Positions 18,061 to 27,611 of a DNA stretch of 64,000 nucleotides are shown here, one piece after another (positions within the stretch are counted from its first letter, which is position 1; each line of letters opens with the position of its first letter). This stretch comes from Kiloniella sp. (lineage in GTDB: Bacteria; Pseudomonadota; Alphaproteobacteria; UBA7985), in assembly GCA_002690455.1 (NCBI GenBank), contig NZET01000028.1, forward strand, positions 1 through 64,000, written 5' to 3'. The notes under the pieces are model-generated. The model was not told where the DNA came from, did no database searches, and saw only the letters and a program-made list of their open reading frames with translations. The position numbers and the translations under genes were made by a program.

Positions 18061-18503
18061 CCCTCCGCGAGCAATTGGCCCTCGCGTTCCACCCGGCACG
18101 TCAGTGCAACCATCAGACCGCCATCAGACCGCGAATCTACGCGCTCCAACGTCTGGCGACATCGAACCCTTGAGTCTGCAGGTAAGGGCGCTGTGAACCG
18201 CACCCTTTCATAGCCGTAGTTCACACTCATCCGCGGCAGCGGCGCCCAACTCATCTGGCCCGCGAAATATGGCAAGAGGGACAGGCTGAGTAAGCCGTGG
18301 GCAATCGGTCCGCCGAAGGGTCCTTTCTCAGCCCGAACCGGATCGGTGTGGATCCACTGTTGGTCAAGGGTGGCATCGGCAAAGGCCTGAATTCGGTCTT
18401 GGTCCACCATCACCCAGTCGCTGACCTCGACCTCATCACCGATTTTTTCCCGAAGGGCCTTGTGGATCTCCGCTCCGGTGCTGGCTCTCTGTTGCTCTGT
18501 CAT
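18012..18503 (-). CDS. MaoC-like hot-dog fold hydratase
   Basis: This 163-residue protein belongs to the MaoC/NodN hot-dog fold group, mostly (R)-specific enoyl-CoA hydratases. The hydratase motif is FADATLDQQWIHTD (catalytic Asp/His pair by family knowledge), followed by GPFGGPIAHGLLSLSLLP. Its first codons overlap the last four bases of rodA, so it is the last gene of the mreB-rodA operon. A lipid or polyhydroxyalkanoate role is possible; a cell-wall role is only suggested by position. The final codons overlap a 17-bp inverted repeat. Confidence 0.85.
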   Translation of the reverse strand: MTEQQRASTGAEIHKALREKIGDEVEVSDWVMVDQDRIQAFADATLDQQWIHTDPVRAEKGPFGGPIAHGLLSLSLLPYFAGQMSWAPLPRMSVNYGYERVRFTAPLPADSRVRCRQTLERVDSRSDGGLMVALTCRVEREGQLLAEGGRPIVVAESLSLFYY

Positions 18504-19678
18504 TGTCGCAGCTTTCCTTCTGATCCAACGGGTACATCATAGTGGATCCAGATTGACGTCAAGAGAGCCACAGACCCCATCACCGCAAGTAACGCCGAGC
18601 CCCCGTAGGAAAGGAAAGGGAGTGGCATGCCCACCACCGGGAGCAAGCCCATGTTCATGGCTATATTCACCACCACGTAAAAGAAGAGGTTGGCCGTTAG
18701 CGTCGCTGCCAGCAGTCGCCCAAACTGGCTCCTCGCCCGCAAGGCCGTCACCACCCCGTAAAGTAATAACAGTGTGAAGAGAAACAGCACCACCATGCAT
18801 CCGATAAAGCCGAACTCTTCGGCCAACAAGGCCCAGACAAAGTCCGTGTTATTCTCTGGGGTAAAGCCCAGTTGATTGTGCTGCCCTTGACCAAAGCCTT
18901 GCCCGCGCAGGCCTCCCGAGCCAATGGCAATCTTGGCCTGATGGATGTGATAACCCGCACCGCTCAGGTCGAGTTGCGGGTCGAAGAGAACCAGCACGCG
19001 TCGACATTGATACCCCGCTGCGTCGATCCCCAGTTGCAGGCAACGGTCGATAAACCAGTATGCGCCGGCGATACCGCCCCCCAGTCCGATGAGCACGAGC
19101 CACCATCGCAGGCCCGCAAGAAAGAGGATGACACTCAGACAGGCCATCAGCTTTAGTGAGGTTCCCAAGTCTGGCTGGTTCATAATCAGGTAGATTGGTA
19201 GCACCGCCAATAACACCGGAAAAATCAGATCTAGCGGCCGCCCCATCTCTTCCCAACTGGCCCCGTGTAGATAACGGGCCAAAGCCATAATGAACCCTAC
19301 CTGGATCAGCTCAGAGGGCTGAAGCCGTGTCACCTGCAAATCAATCCAGCGCTTGGCCCCGTTGTATTCCTCCCCCAGAAATGGGACCGCGAGGAGCATA
19401 AGCAGCGTCGCCCCAAAGACGAAATAAGACACCCGGAACCAAAGCCGGATGTCGACCAGACCGGCGATCAAGGCTAGCGAGAAAAATAACGCTGTCCGGA
19501 TCAGATGGTCACCGGCATAGGTCTCCCAGTTCAAACCTCCCGCGGAATACTGCATGGCAACGCCGACCACACAGAGGATTACAACCAGCATCAGCATGGG
19601 CCAGGGGACATTCGATACCCGGTCCAGAAACGATAGCTGTACCCGGCTTGTCGGACTCGTCTCAGCGGTATACGCCAT
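18500..19678 (-). CDS. rodA: rod-shape peptidoglycan polymerase RodA
   Basis: RodA (SEDS family, 392 residues, about ten membrane helices) is the glycosyltransferase of the elongasome and polymerises lipid II with PBP2. The large conserved loop IAIGSGGLRGQGFGQGQHNQ followed by TPENNTDFVWALLAEEFG carries the essential Asp of the SEDS family. The C-terminal motif GMPLPFLSYGGSALL is typical. Its ATG is only three bases after mrdA, and its end overlaps maoC by four bases. The gene order mreB-mreC-mreD-mrdA-rodA identifies it as RodA rather than FtsW. Confidence 0.96.
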   Translation of the reverse strand: MAYTAETSPTSRVQLSFLDRVSNVPWPMLMLVVILCVVGVAMQYSAGGLNWETYAGDHLIRTALFFSLALIAGLVDIRLWFRVSYFVFGATLLMLLAVPFLGEEYNGAKRWIDLQVTRLQPSELIQVGFIMALARYLHGASWEEMGRPLDLIFPVLLAVLPIYLIMNQPDLGTSLKLMACLSVILFLAGLRWWLVLIGLGGGIAGAYWFIDRCLQLGIDAAGYQCRRVLVLFDPQLDLSGAGYHIHQAKIAIGSGGLRGQGFGQGQHNQLGFTPENNTDFVWALLAEEFGFIGCMVVLFLFTLLLLYGVVTALRARSQFGRLLAATLTANLFFYVVVNIAMNMGLLPVVGMPLPFLSYGGSALLAVMGSVALLTSIWIHYDVPVGSEGKLRQ

Positions 19679-19681
19679 AGC

Positions 19682-21865
19682 TTAGCCCCTCCGCTGCCGG
19701 CCGCGTGCAACCAGCGCATCCGGGTCGCGGGTCCTGTCGGGATCATCGCCTGAACCAGTAACTATCGCCGTCTGGAGCAGGTCGCGCACGACCGGCGCTG
19801 CAGACAGGCTGCCACTGTTGCCATGCTCCACAACCGCCGCGCAGGCGTAGCGTGGATTATCGATAGGGCCAAAGCCCACGAACAAGCCATGGTTTCGACG
19901 CTCATAGTCCAAGTTCTCAACATCATCGAGCATCCGTAAGCGCTCTGAGGCACTGAGCCGGGCGACCTGCGCCGTTCCGGTTTTGCCGGCAATCTGCAGG
20001 AGAGGACTCTCGCCATCAAACGTGGTGGCATAAGCGGTGCCCCGCTCATCATTAGAAACCCGGTACATCGCGCGACGGACCAGCGCCAGATGCTCCGGAT
20101 CAAACCCCAGATCTGCCGCAGGATAGGGCAACTCAGGCAAGATCAAGTGCGGCCGGACCGCCCGTCCGCCATTGGCAATCCTGGCTGTCATCGTGGCCAT
20201 TTGCAGCGGTGTAGCGAGCACGTAACCCTGCCCGATGCTTGTCTGCACCGTATCACCGTCAAACCAGCCCTCATTGCGTTCGGATTTCTTCCAGGCCTCC
20301 GAAGGCACAACCCCTCGAATTTCGCCGGCAACGTCAATCATGAGGTATTGGCCAAAGCCCAGTCGATCTGCCACTTCGCCCATCTTTTCTGGTCCGATCC
20401 TTTGGCTCATTTCGTAGTACCAGCTATCGCAGGACTGAACCAAAGCCTCGCCCATATCCATGGCGCCATGACCCTCGCGCTTCCAGCAGTAAAAGGTCTG
20501 CGGTCCGACCTCGGTCCGGCCCGTGCAATTTACGGCCTCTGCGGGATCAATGCCGACCTCTAGCGCCGCGAGCATGGTAACCATCTTGTAGGTTGACCCG
20601 GGTGGATAGTGCTCCGCCGAACACTTATTGACCAGCGGTCTTCGCTCGTCACGGATCAGCTCATCCCAGTCTTCATTACTGATACGGGAAGAGAAAATCG
20701 ACTGATCGAAACCCGGATGCGAGGCCATAGCCAGCACTTCACCCGTATCGACTTTGAGCACCACCGCTGCGCCCGCCCGAGCGCGCTCTGATGCGGAAAT
20801 TTCCTGCTCCGCAAGCCGCTGCTCAGCATAGATCTGTAGCCCCAGATCCAGTGTTGTCATGATCCGGCGACCTGGAACCGGTGGCTTACGCGAAATAACC
20901 CGCTGCTCCTGACCCAGAGCATTGATCTCCATCAATCGCTCACCAGCTTGACCGCGCAGTGACTTTTCCATAGTTCGCTCGATACCCTTGCGTCCAATTC
21001 GGGCATCGGGACGCCGCAGAAGGCGGTCATCATCACCGATCAGATCATCGGGCTGCACTTGCGAAACGTAGCCCAACGCGTGTGCCGCCGTACCAGGGAA
21101 GGTGTAACTGCGTCGTTCGGAAACGTCGATTTCAGTGTGGGGCAGATCGAGGGCGCGGGCCTTCAGGCGCGCAACCTGCTCCCAGCTGAGATCTTCGGCC
21201 AGGACGACACCGCCAATCGTGTTGATCTGCTTGGCCTCGACAATGCGGCGGCTGATCTGGCGTTGGTCCGCATCGTTGAGGTCCAGCAGCCGGATGATCC
21301 GCTCTAGGGCGTCAGCCTCTTCCTGAGCGACCCCAGAGACGACCTTGTAGTTCAGACCGTAGTTACCAAGTCTCTCCTGCACACCGAAGCCGGGCCAGTC
21401 TTTGATGCCGCTGTCCAGCAATAGGTCATACTGGTCCCGGCTGAGCACCAACAGGAGCCGGATCTGGCCACGCACCACGTCCACACCAATGTCCAACTGG
21501 TCGACCATTCGATCAGTCAACGCGGGGCTAGCACCAATCAAGCTCGCCGCCCGCAGCACCACAGCGGTTCGGTTGAGATTGATCTCCTCATCCTCAGCCT
21601 TGGGGTAATACATCAGGTTATAGCTCTGCTCATTCCCGGCCAGCGGTTGGCCAAACCGGTCCACGATCGACCCCCGCGTGGGCGCATCAAACCGGGTCAC
21701 GGTTCGCGTTTTTAGGCTATCGGCGAGAAAGTCATCCTGCCGTGGCACTTGTAGCGAATAGAGACGGAACCCCAATGCTGCGAGTGCCGACCCCTGTAGC
21801 GTGGTTGCCAGAACGAGCCGGCGGGTGAAGCCGGCATCCCGACGCTTGCCGTCACGCGCCGTCAT
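19682..21865 (-). CDS. mrdA: penicillin-binding protein 2 (elongasome transpeptidase)
   Basis: PBP2 (727 residues from the ATG at 21865) is the class B transpeptidase that cross-links the side wall. An N-terminal anchor (LATTLQGSALAALGFRLYSL) is followed by the pedestal domain starting FDAPTRGSIVDRFGQPLAGN. The transpeptidase motifs are PPGSTYKM (SxxK), SCD in QSCDSWYYEM (SxN-type position) and KTGTAQV (KTG). A longer reading frame starts at 21916 but would extend deep into mreD; the chosen start overlaps the mreD end by 14 bases. The partner RodA gene begins three bases after the stop. The last 20 residues are Arg/Asp-rich and not conserved. Confidence 0.96.
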   Translation of the reverse strand: MTARDGKRRDAGFTRRLVLATTLQGSALAALGFRLYSLQVPRQDDFLADSLKTRTVTRFDAPTRGSIVDRFGQPLAGNEQSYNLMYYPKAEDEEINLNRTAVVLRAASLIGASPALTDRMVDQLDIGVDVVRGQIRLLLVLSRDQYDLLLDSGIKDWPGFGVQERLGNYGLNYKVVSGVAQEEADALERIIRLLDLNDADQRQISRRIVEAKQINTIGGVVLAEDLSWEQVARLKARALDLPHTEIDVSERRSYTFPGTAAHALGYVSQVQPDDLIGDDDRLLRRPDARIGRKGIERTMEKSLRGQAGERLMEINALGQEQRVISRKPPVPGRRIMTTLDLGLQIYAEQRLAEQEISASERARAGAAVVLKVDTGEVLAMASHPGFDQSIFSSRISNEDWDELIRDERRPLVNKCSAEHYPPGSTYKMVTMLAALEVGIDPAEAVNCTGRTEVGPQTFYCWKREGHGAMDMGEALVQSCDSWYYEMSQRIGPEKMGEVADRLGFGQYLMIDVAGEIRGVVPSEAWKKSERNEGWFDGDTVQTSIGQGYVLATPLQMATMTARIANGGRAVRPHLILPELPYPAADLGFDPEHLALVRRAMYRVSNDERGTAYATTFDGESPLLQIAGKTGTAQVARLSASERLRMLDDVENLDYERRNHGLFVGFGPIDNPRYACAAVVEHGNSGSLSAAPVVRDLLQTAIVTGSGDDPDRTRDPDALVARGRQRRG

Positions 21866-22418
21866 AGATCGGGTCCTCCAGCTGTGGTCCCCTGCCCCAC
21901 AAGAACGCAAACACAAGGTGGTTCACGCCGTAAACCAGGGGGAATGTCAAAGCGGTCATCCCGGCCCGGGTCATACTCTGCAGTGGCGGCGCAAGCTCCA
22001 GCACGAAGGCCGAATAAAACGCCCATTGGCAGCCGAAGTAAGCGAGGATCGAAAGGGTCGCGACACCCCAGCGCCCCATGAATCCCAGCGCGCTGATTTC
22101 CGGTCGCAGGTTGGAAACGATGTAAAAAACCGTGAGATAAGCGATGATAGACAGCCCCATGGGCGCCCCCATGAGCGCGTCGGTCCAGAAACCAATCACG
22201 AACACCACAGGCACGGGCATCAGGGCGGGATGACGGATCAACCAGAACAGGATGGTTGCGAAGGCAAAATCTGGAAGGAATGCGAGCCTACGCCCCAGCC
22301 CCAAAGCCGAGGCATCGAAGCCCAGCAGCATCACAAACAGCGCCAACGGCACTAGCGTCCTCACCCTGCGCAGCACGCCACCGATAAGGAAGTCGAGCAG
22401 GAACAGAATGGTCCGCAC
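21852..22418 (-). CDS. mreD: rod shape-determining protein MreD
   Basis: MreD is a small polytopic membrane protein (188 residues, five or six helices) of the MreBCD rod-shape complex. The N-terminal charged stretch leads into LVPLALFVMLLGFDASALG, and FWTDALMGAPMGLSIIAYL is the typical MreD central motif, where GLS/GxxGL spacing recurs. It starts two bases after the mreC stop and overlaps mrdA by 14 bases. Identification rests on the motif, topology and fixed operon position. Confidence 0.92.
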   Translation of the reverse strand: MRTILFLLDFLIGGVLRRVRTLVPLALFVMLLGFDASALGLGRRLAFLPDFAFATILFWLIRHPALMPVPVVFVIGFWTDALMGAPMGLSIIAYLTVFYIVSNLRPEISALGFMGRWGVATLSILAYFGCQWAFYSAFVLELAPPLQSMTRAGMTALTFPLVYGVNHLVFAFLWGRGPQLEDPIYDGA

Positions 22419-22420
22419 GC

Positions 22421-23419
22421 TCAGTCCTCCCCGATTCCTGCCTGAAAGCCGACCGCCCCCACCGCGATCAGATCTGCATTGATATCAACGCCGGGATAGT
22501 CGACCACCAGCACGTCAGAGAGTTGGTCAAAATTGACTGAAGGCCGAACCTGTGCCTCTGCATCCGTCACCTGTGAGACATAGCCAATCAGCAGACCCGG
22601 CGGAAACACCCCATCGGCTCCGCTGGTAATGACTCGGTCCCCGACTTCGATCGCCAACAAATCCTGTGGCAGCAGGAAGGCCTGTTCAACCCTCAGAAAG
22701 TCTTGCGCACTGCGGGTTTCCGGGTCGAAAGTCGATCCACGCGTACCACGGACAAAAGCATTGAGGCCCGGGCGTTCAATGATCACCGGAATTTGCGAAT
22801 TCGGATCAGTGATCAGTAGCACCCGCGCTGAAGAGGCACCAACTTCCCGCACCCGGCCCACCAGTCCCTGATCATTTACAACTGCGAGACCCTGCCGCAC
22901 GGACTCATTGCGCCCGAGATTAATCAGCACTGAACGCACGTAGCGTCGGGAATGGTCGGCCACGACAAAGGCCATCATCCGCTTGGTTTCACCGACACTG
23001 CGTCCGCTTTCCAGCGCCCGGGCCCAGTTCCACTGCTCATCTGCCGCTGTTTGATAGCGAACGGGCAGGATCCGACGCAGACGCTCGTTCTCGGCGAGCA
23101 GTTGCTCAACGGTTTGAGCCTTTGCATTGAGCACGCGGACTTCCGCACGCAGCTGCTGGTTTTCGGACGCCAGTTCTTCGTAAGTACGGAACCGCTCGGT
23201 TACTTGCGTCACGGACGCGCTCGACTGGCTGAACACCCCGAGAAATGGCGACATCATATCGGCGACCAGCATGCGGGCATTAGAGCCAAAGCGCGAATCC
23301 ATGCGGTTCCAAACCAGCATGCCCACGGCTACCAGGATCAGCAAAAATACAGCAAATCGCTGGAGCCAGGCCATCAACGGGCTTACCGCGACTGTGATAT
23401 TGCGCCGGCGACGTGCCAT
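22421..23419 (-). CDS. mreC: rod shape-determining protein MreC
   Basis: MreC links the cytoplasmic MreB filament to periplasmic wall enzymes. The start at 23419 gives MARRRRNIT, a short basic cytoplasmic tail, with GAGGAG 12 bases upstream; a longer frame to 23509 looks spurious. A membrane helix (LQRFAVFLLILVAVGMLVW) is followed by a coiled coil rich in Glu/Leu (EELASENQQLRAEVRVLNAK) and two beta-barrel domains with NLGRNESVRQGLAVVNDQGL and ADGVFPPGLLIGYVS. About 332 residues, a normal length. The C-terminal tail after VVDYPGVDINADLIAVG is short. Confidence 0.94.
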   Translation of the reverse strand: MARRRRNITVAVSPLMAWLQRFAVFLLILVAVGMLVWNRMDSRFGSNARMLVADMMSPFLGVFSQSSASVTQVTERFRTYEELASENQQLRAEVRVLNAKAQTVEQLLAENERLRRILPVRYQTAADEQWNWARALESGRSVGETKRMMAFVVADHSRRYVRSVLINLGRNESVRQGLAVVNDQGLVGRVREVGASSARVLLITDPNSQIPVIIERPGLNAFVRGTRGSTFDPETRSAQDFLRVEQAFLLPQDLLAIEVGDRVITSGADGVFPPGLLIGYVSQVTDAEAQVRPSVNFDQLSDVLVVDYPGVDINADLIAVGAVGFQAGIGED

Positions 23420-23586
23420 TTCCGCGATCTGCTCCTCAATTGCCCTTGCGCTTAACCCAAAAGACAGACTGGGCCGTGAACATCCGTTCCGCAACTCAAC
23501 AAGCCCCACCCTAGGGCAACTCTATGGGCAGAGTACGGCAAGGACAAACATTATACGACCCGCATGGTTCTGATTTGTGTATGGAA

Positions 23587-23605
23587 ATTGACCGCAGCGG
23601 TCAAT
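23587..23605. repeat. 19-bp palindrome between mreB and mreC
   Basis: ATTGACCGCAGCGGTCAAT is a perfect palindrome of nine-base arms around a central A, 12 bases downstream of the mreB stop on the minus strand. As RNA it can form an eight-pair hairpin with a three-base loop, but no T-run follows. It could be a processing signal or a protein-binding site. The remainder of the 198-base mreB-mreC gap shows nothing else. Confidence 0.5.
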
Positions 23606-23617
23606 AAACCCGCCGTC

Positions 23618-24706
<1,089 letters not shown>

Positions 24707-24719
24707 TTACGGGATGCAG

Positions 24720-24748
24720 GTTATACGTTCTTGTCTTCAGGACATAAA
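24720..24748 (-). promoter_or_regulatory. possible mreB promoter
   Basis: Reading the minus strand, TTTATG (24748-24743) and TATAAC (24725-24720) are 17 bases apart, which fits a weak sigma-70 promoter starting about 24712 with a leader of about 54 bases. The -35 box matches the consensus poorly. The rest of 24659-24883 has a CCCC-ATTGT-CGGGG hairpin at about 24780-24795 that could end the upstream DUF1638 transcript. Confidence 0.35.
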
Positions 24749-24883
24749 CCTCGGCCCAGTCGATTGCAAGGACGGCCATCCCCGACAATGGGGCAATGCC
24801 GCCACCTTTGCCGCCTTTGCCGACATACGATCAGGAGCAGACTGTCGATCTGGTTCCGTTCTTCATCAGGGTGTGCTGGCAGT

Positions 24884-25516
24884 TTACGGCCGCACGCTTT
24901 CGATAAAGTCGCCCAACTCGCCATAGCCCGTAAAAATCCGCTCGAAGCGCAGCGCCAGCCGTTCGGCTGCCGCTTGGGCCTGAACCGTCAATTCGGCATT
25001 TTCAGTCTGAGCCAAATATACCAGCCGGGAATAGCTGCCGAACATGGCATCGCGCATCTCGGGGTTGGTGGACAGGCCCATGCCCTCCCAAATGAGTGGC
25101 TCAAAATGGCGCGCCAGATAATCGGTCAGATAAAATGTCCCGAGTTCGGCTTCGGCAAGCGCATCGAACCGCGCCTCACCAGCGAAAAAGCTATAGCAGT
25201 GTGGTCCGGCAATCCGGTGTAGATCCATTCGCTGACAGACCGCATCGAGCAAGCCACCCGTGCCGCAATCCGCGTAACCAACAAAAATGGGGCGGTCTGC
25301 CCGGTCCTTGCGCGCCTGCATGGCTTTAGCTTCTACGCCTTCAGGGATACGCTCGGGAAAGTTATGCCAAATCGCTGGTAGCGCAGTGATTTCCACTGCA
25401 TCGCTCAGCCCTGAGGCTGCCAGCACGGCTTGTGTTTCGGATGCAATCGCGCCGCACAGGATCAACAGCGGTTTGTCTGGATGACGAAAGCCGGCCGCGC
25501 CCTCCCGGGCTTCCAC
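24884..25516 (-). CDS. DUF1638 domain-containing protein
   Basis: DUF1638 proteins are of unknown function and are usually found next to corrinoid-protein or methyltransferase genes, as here. The 210-residue conserved part starts near KPLLILCGAIASETQAVL, then contains IFVGYADCGTGGLLDAVCQ with a Cys and HCYSFFAGEARFDALAEAE. The true start is unclear: I used GTG at 25516 with only a poor ribosome-binding site, because the first 41 codons of the longer frame (TTG at 25639) are Gly/Arg-rich and unlike the family. The longer version would overlap the corrinoid protein gene by 23 bases. It may work with the corrinoid protein just upstream. Confidence 0.75.
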   Translation of the reverse strand: MEAREGAAGFRHPDKPLLILCGAIASETQAVLAASGLSDAVEITALPAIWHNFPERIPEGVEAKAMQARKDRADRPIFVGYADCGTGGLLDAVCQRMDLHRIAGPHCYSFFAGEARFDALAEAELGTFYLTDYLARHFEPLIWEGMGLSTNPEMRDAMFGSYSRLVYLAQTENAELTVQAQAAAERLALRFERIFTGYGELGDFIESVRP

Positions 25517-25616
25517 GGTCGGAACTGGCCTGCGCTCTTTATCAATAGGGGGGGATCGGCGACCCGCACGGCCGCCGTTGCGTCGGCTCCGCCCAGATGG
25601 GAGGAGCCCGTCGTCC

Positions 25617-26324
25617 TCAGGCGTTTGCCCGGGCACCAATCATATTGTGGCGGCGTGCCACGAACTCCTTGGCGGTTTCAACCGCAACCGCCGCATCACG
25701 GCAGTAGCCATCAGCACCGATGCTTTCGGCAAAGGCTTCGTTCAGCGGCGCACCACCCACGAGCACGATGTAGTCATCACGGATGCCCTTCTCGACCAAT
25801 GTCTCGATCACGACTTTCATATATGGCATTGTGGTAGTCAGCAGCGCCGACATACCTAGGATGTCGGGCTTATGTTCTTCAATCGCTTCTAGATAGTTTT
25901 CGACGGGGTTGTTGATGCCGATGTCGACCACCTCGAACCCGGCACCTTCCATCATCATGGAAACTAAGTTTTTGCCGATGTCATGGATATCACCTTTGAC
26001 CGTACCAATAACCATCGAGCCAATCCGTGGCGCACCGGTCTCAGCCAGCAGCGGCTTGAGGATAAACATACCGGCTTTCATGGCGTTAGCGGCCATTAGA
26101 ACCTCGGGCACGTAAAGGATACCATCACGGAAATCCTCACCCACGATGGTCATACCAGCGACCAATGACTTGGTCAGAACGTCATACGGGGTCCAACCCC
26201 GGTCCAGAAGAATTCGCGTAGCTTCTTCGATTTCCTCTTTGAGCCCATCGTAGAGGTCGTCACCCATCTGCTCGACCAACTCGTCGTCGCTCAGCGTGTT
26301 CAGATCCAAATCTTCGTCAGACAT
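25617..26324 (-). CDS. cobalamin (corrinoid)-binding protein, MtbC-like
   Basis: This 235-residue protein is a methyl-carrier corrinoid protein like those that work with methylamine or betaine methyltransferases. An N-terminal four-helix cap domain (about residues 20-100, with AMKAGMFILKPLL) is followed by a Rossmann B12 domain. The cobalamin signature is GDIHDIGKN, with the lower-axial His, and then GADGYCRDA. The start at 26324 follows GGGAGA nine bases upstream; an upstream frame to 26366 is not needed. No methyltransferase or reductive-activase gene is seen in the window. The neighbouring DUF1638 gene is likely in the same transcript. Confidence 0.85.
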   Translation of the reverse strand: MSDEDLDLNTLSDDELVEQMGDDLYDGLKEEIEEATRILLDRGWTPYDVLTKSLVAGMTIVGEDFRDGILYVPEVLMAANAMKAGMFILKPLLAETGAPRIGSMVIGTVKGDIHDIGKNLVSMMMEGAGFEVVDIGINNPVENYLEAIEEHKPDILGMSALLTTTMPYMKVVIETLVEKGIRDDYIVLVGGAPLNEAFAESIGADGYCRDAAVAVETAKEFVARRHNMIGARANA

Positions 26325-26532
26325 GCTCGTCTCCCGGCAAAAGTGGACCGCCTCGTTGGGCGACACACTTATATTAACTACTAGCTCGTTTAAGTCATTG
26401 CCCGCCCGGCCCCTGCCGCATCGCCGACTTTCGCATGTCTGAAAACGACTGGTGCCAGATTGTCGGGGCTTTGGAGCCTCGTCATAGTGCGGTACGAGCC
26501 AATCAGGCCGCGTAACCTGAGGAATTTAGCGA

Positions 26533-27567
26533 ATGCTTGAGTTGGTGGGTATCGTTGCCCCGTTTTTCATGGTGATCATGCTGGGCTTTCTGGCCGGGCA
26601 ACTCGGCGTGTTTAAACTCGATTCGGCCCGGGTTTTTAACAACTACCTACTGTATTTCGCCCTGCCGGCCATGTTCCTCTCAAAGCTTTTGGAACAGGAT
26701 GTTCTCAGCGGATTCGACATCAGGGTGATGGTGGTATTCATGCTCGCCAACACCACGATTCTGGTTCTATCGTGGATCATCCACGGCGGGCTTTACCGGC
26801 TGTCGTTGGGGGATACGGCGGCGCTGGGAACTACATCGGCCTGGGGCAATTCGGGTTACATGGGCATACCGTTGGCGCTGGAACTGCTCGGTGGGCCGGG
26901 GATCTTTGTCGCCTTCTCCCTACTGGCTGCCGATATCATCATCATCTCGATTGCCGGCTTTGCGCTGCATGAAATTGACAAGGACCGCATTGAAAACAGC
27001 CGGAGCACCGATGGCGTCAGCGGCAGGGTGCATGCCCGTTTGCGGGTGATTTCTATGGTGCGCGCACTGCGCAAGACCCTGCGCAGCATTCTCACCAACC
27101 CGTTTCTGCTTCCTTTTGCCATTGGTTTCGCGCTCAGTGCTGTTCGACCAGGCTGGCCCGACGCGCTGACAGCAACAGTGGATTTCATCTTTCCGGCGCT
27201 GGAAATGCTGTCGGCAACCGCCTTTGGCGTGGCGCTATTCTCCATTGGCGTCGGCATGGCCCTGCGACCGATCTCTAACATCGCCGAAGCCGCGCCCATG
27301 CTGGCCTCGACCGGCATCCTGAAGCTGGTGGTCCATCCGGTGAGCACGGCGTTGATTGCTGCCCTCCTGTTCAATCTGGAACCTGCCGTATTCGCAACCT
27401 GCGTTATCCTCGCCGCCACCCCAACGGCGACCAATGCCTTCATCATGGCCACCGCGTACGGCAAGCGCGCGAGTGAGGCCTCGGCCGCCATTCTGGTCTC
27501 GACCAGTATCGCGTTTTTCACGCTTACCGCACTGCTGCTATATTTTCGTGCAGATTTAGGACTTTAG
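26533..27567 (+). CDS. AEC family (auxin efflux carrier-like) transporter
   Basis: The 344-residue product has about ten membrane helices in two bundles, as in AEC/bile-acid-sodium symporter-like carriers. The N-terminal helix pair LELVGIVAPFFMVIMLGFLAG and the segment TSAWGNSGYMGIPLAL (crossover Asn/Gly motif) are typical, as is CVILAATPTATNAFIMA in the second half. The central loop (about residues 155-185) is hydrophilic and Arg-rich. The substrate is probably a carboxylate such as malate, by family knowledge. It is convergent with the FAD-linked oxidase gene, 44 bases away, and stands alone. Confidence 0.88.
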   Translation: MLELVGIVAPFFMVIMLGFLAGQLGVFKLDSARVFNNYLLYFALPAMFLSKLLEQDVLSGFDIRVMVVFMLANTTILVLSWIIHGGLYRLSLGDTAALGTTSAWGNSGYMGIPLALELLGGPGIFVAFSLLAADIIIISIAGFALHEIDKDRIENSRSTDGVSGRVHARLRVISMVRALRKTLRSILTNPFLLPFAIGFALSAVRPGWPDALTATVDFIFPALEMLSATAFGVALFSIGVGMALRPISNIAEAAPMLASTGILKLVVHPVSTALIAALLFNLEPAVFATCVILAATPTATNAFIMATAYGKRASEASAAILVSTSIAFFTLTALLLYFRADLGL

Positions 27568-27611
27568 CGCCGCTAGGTTGCGCCTCGGGCCTCTCCTCCG
27601 CTCTCCCTCGC

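Noticed and set aside
17816-18196. A 126-codon plus-strand frame overlapping the maoC end
   Set aside because: It runs antisense to maoC and through repeat-like DNA; no recognisable protein features.
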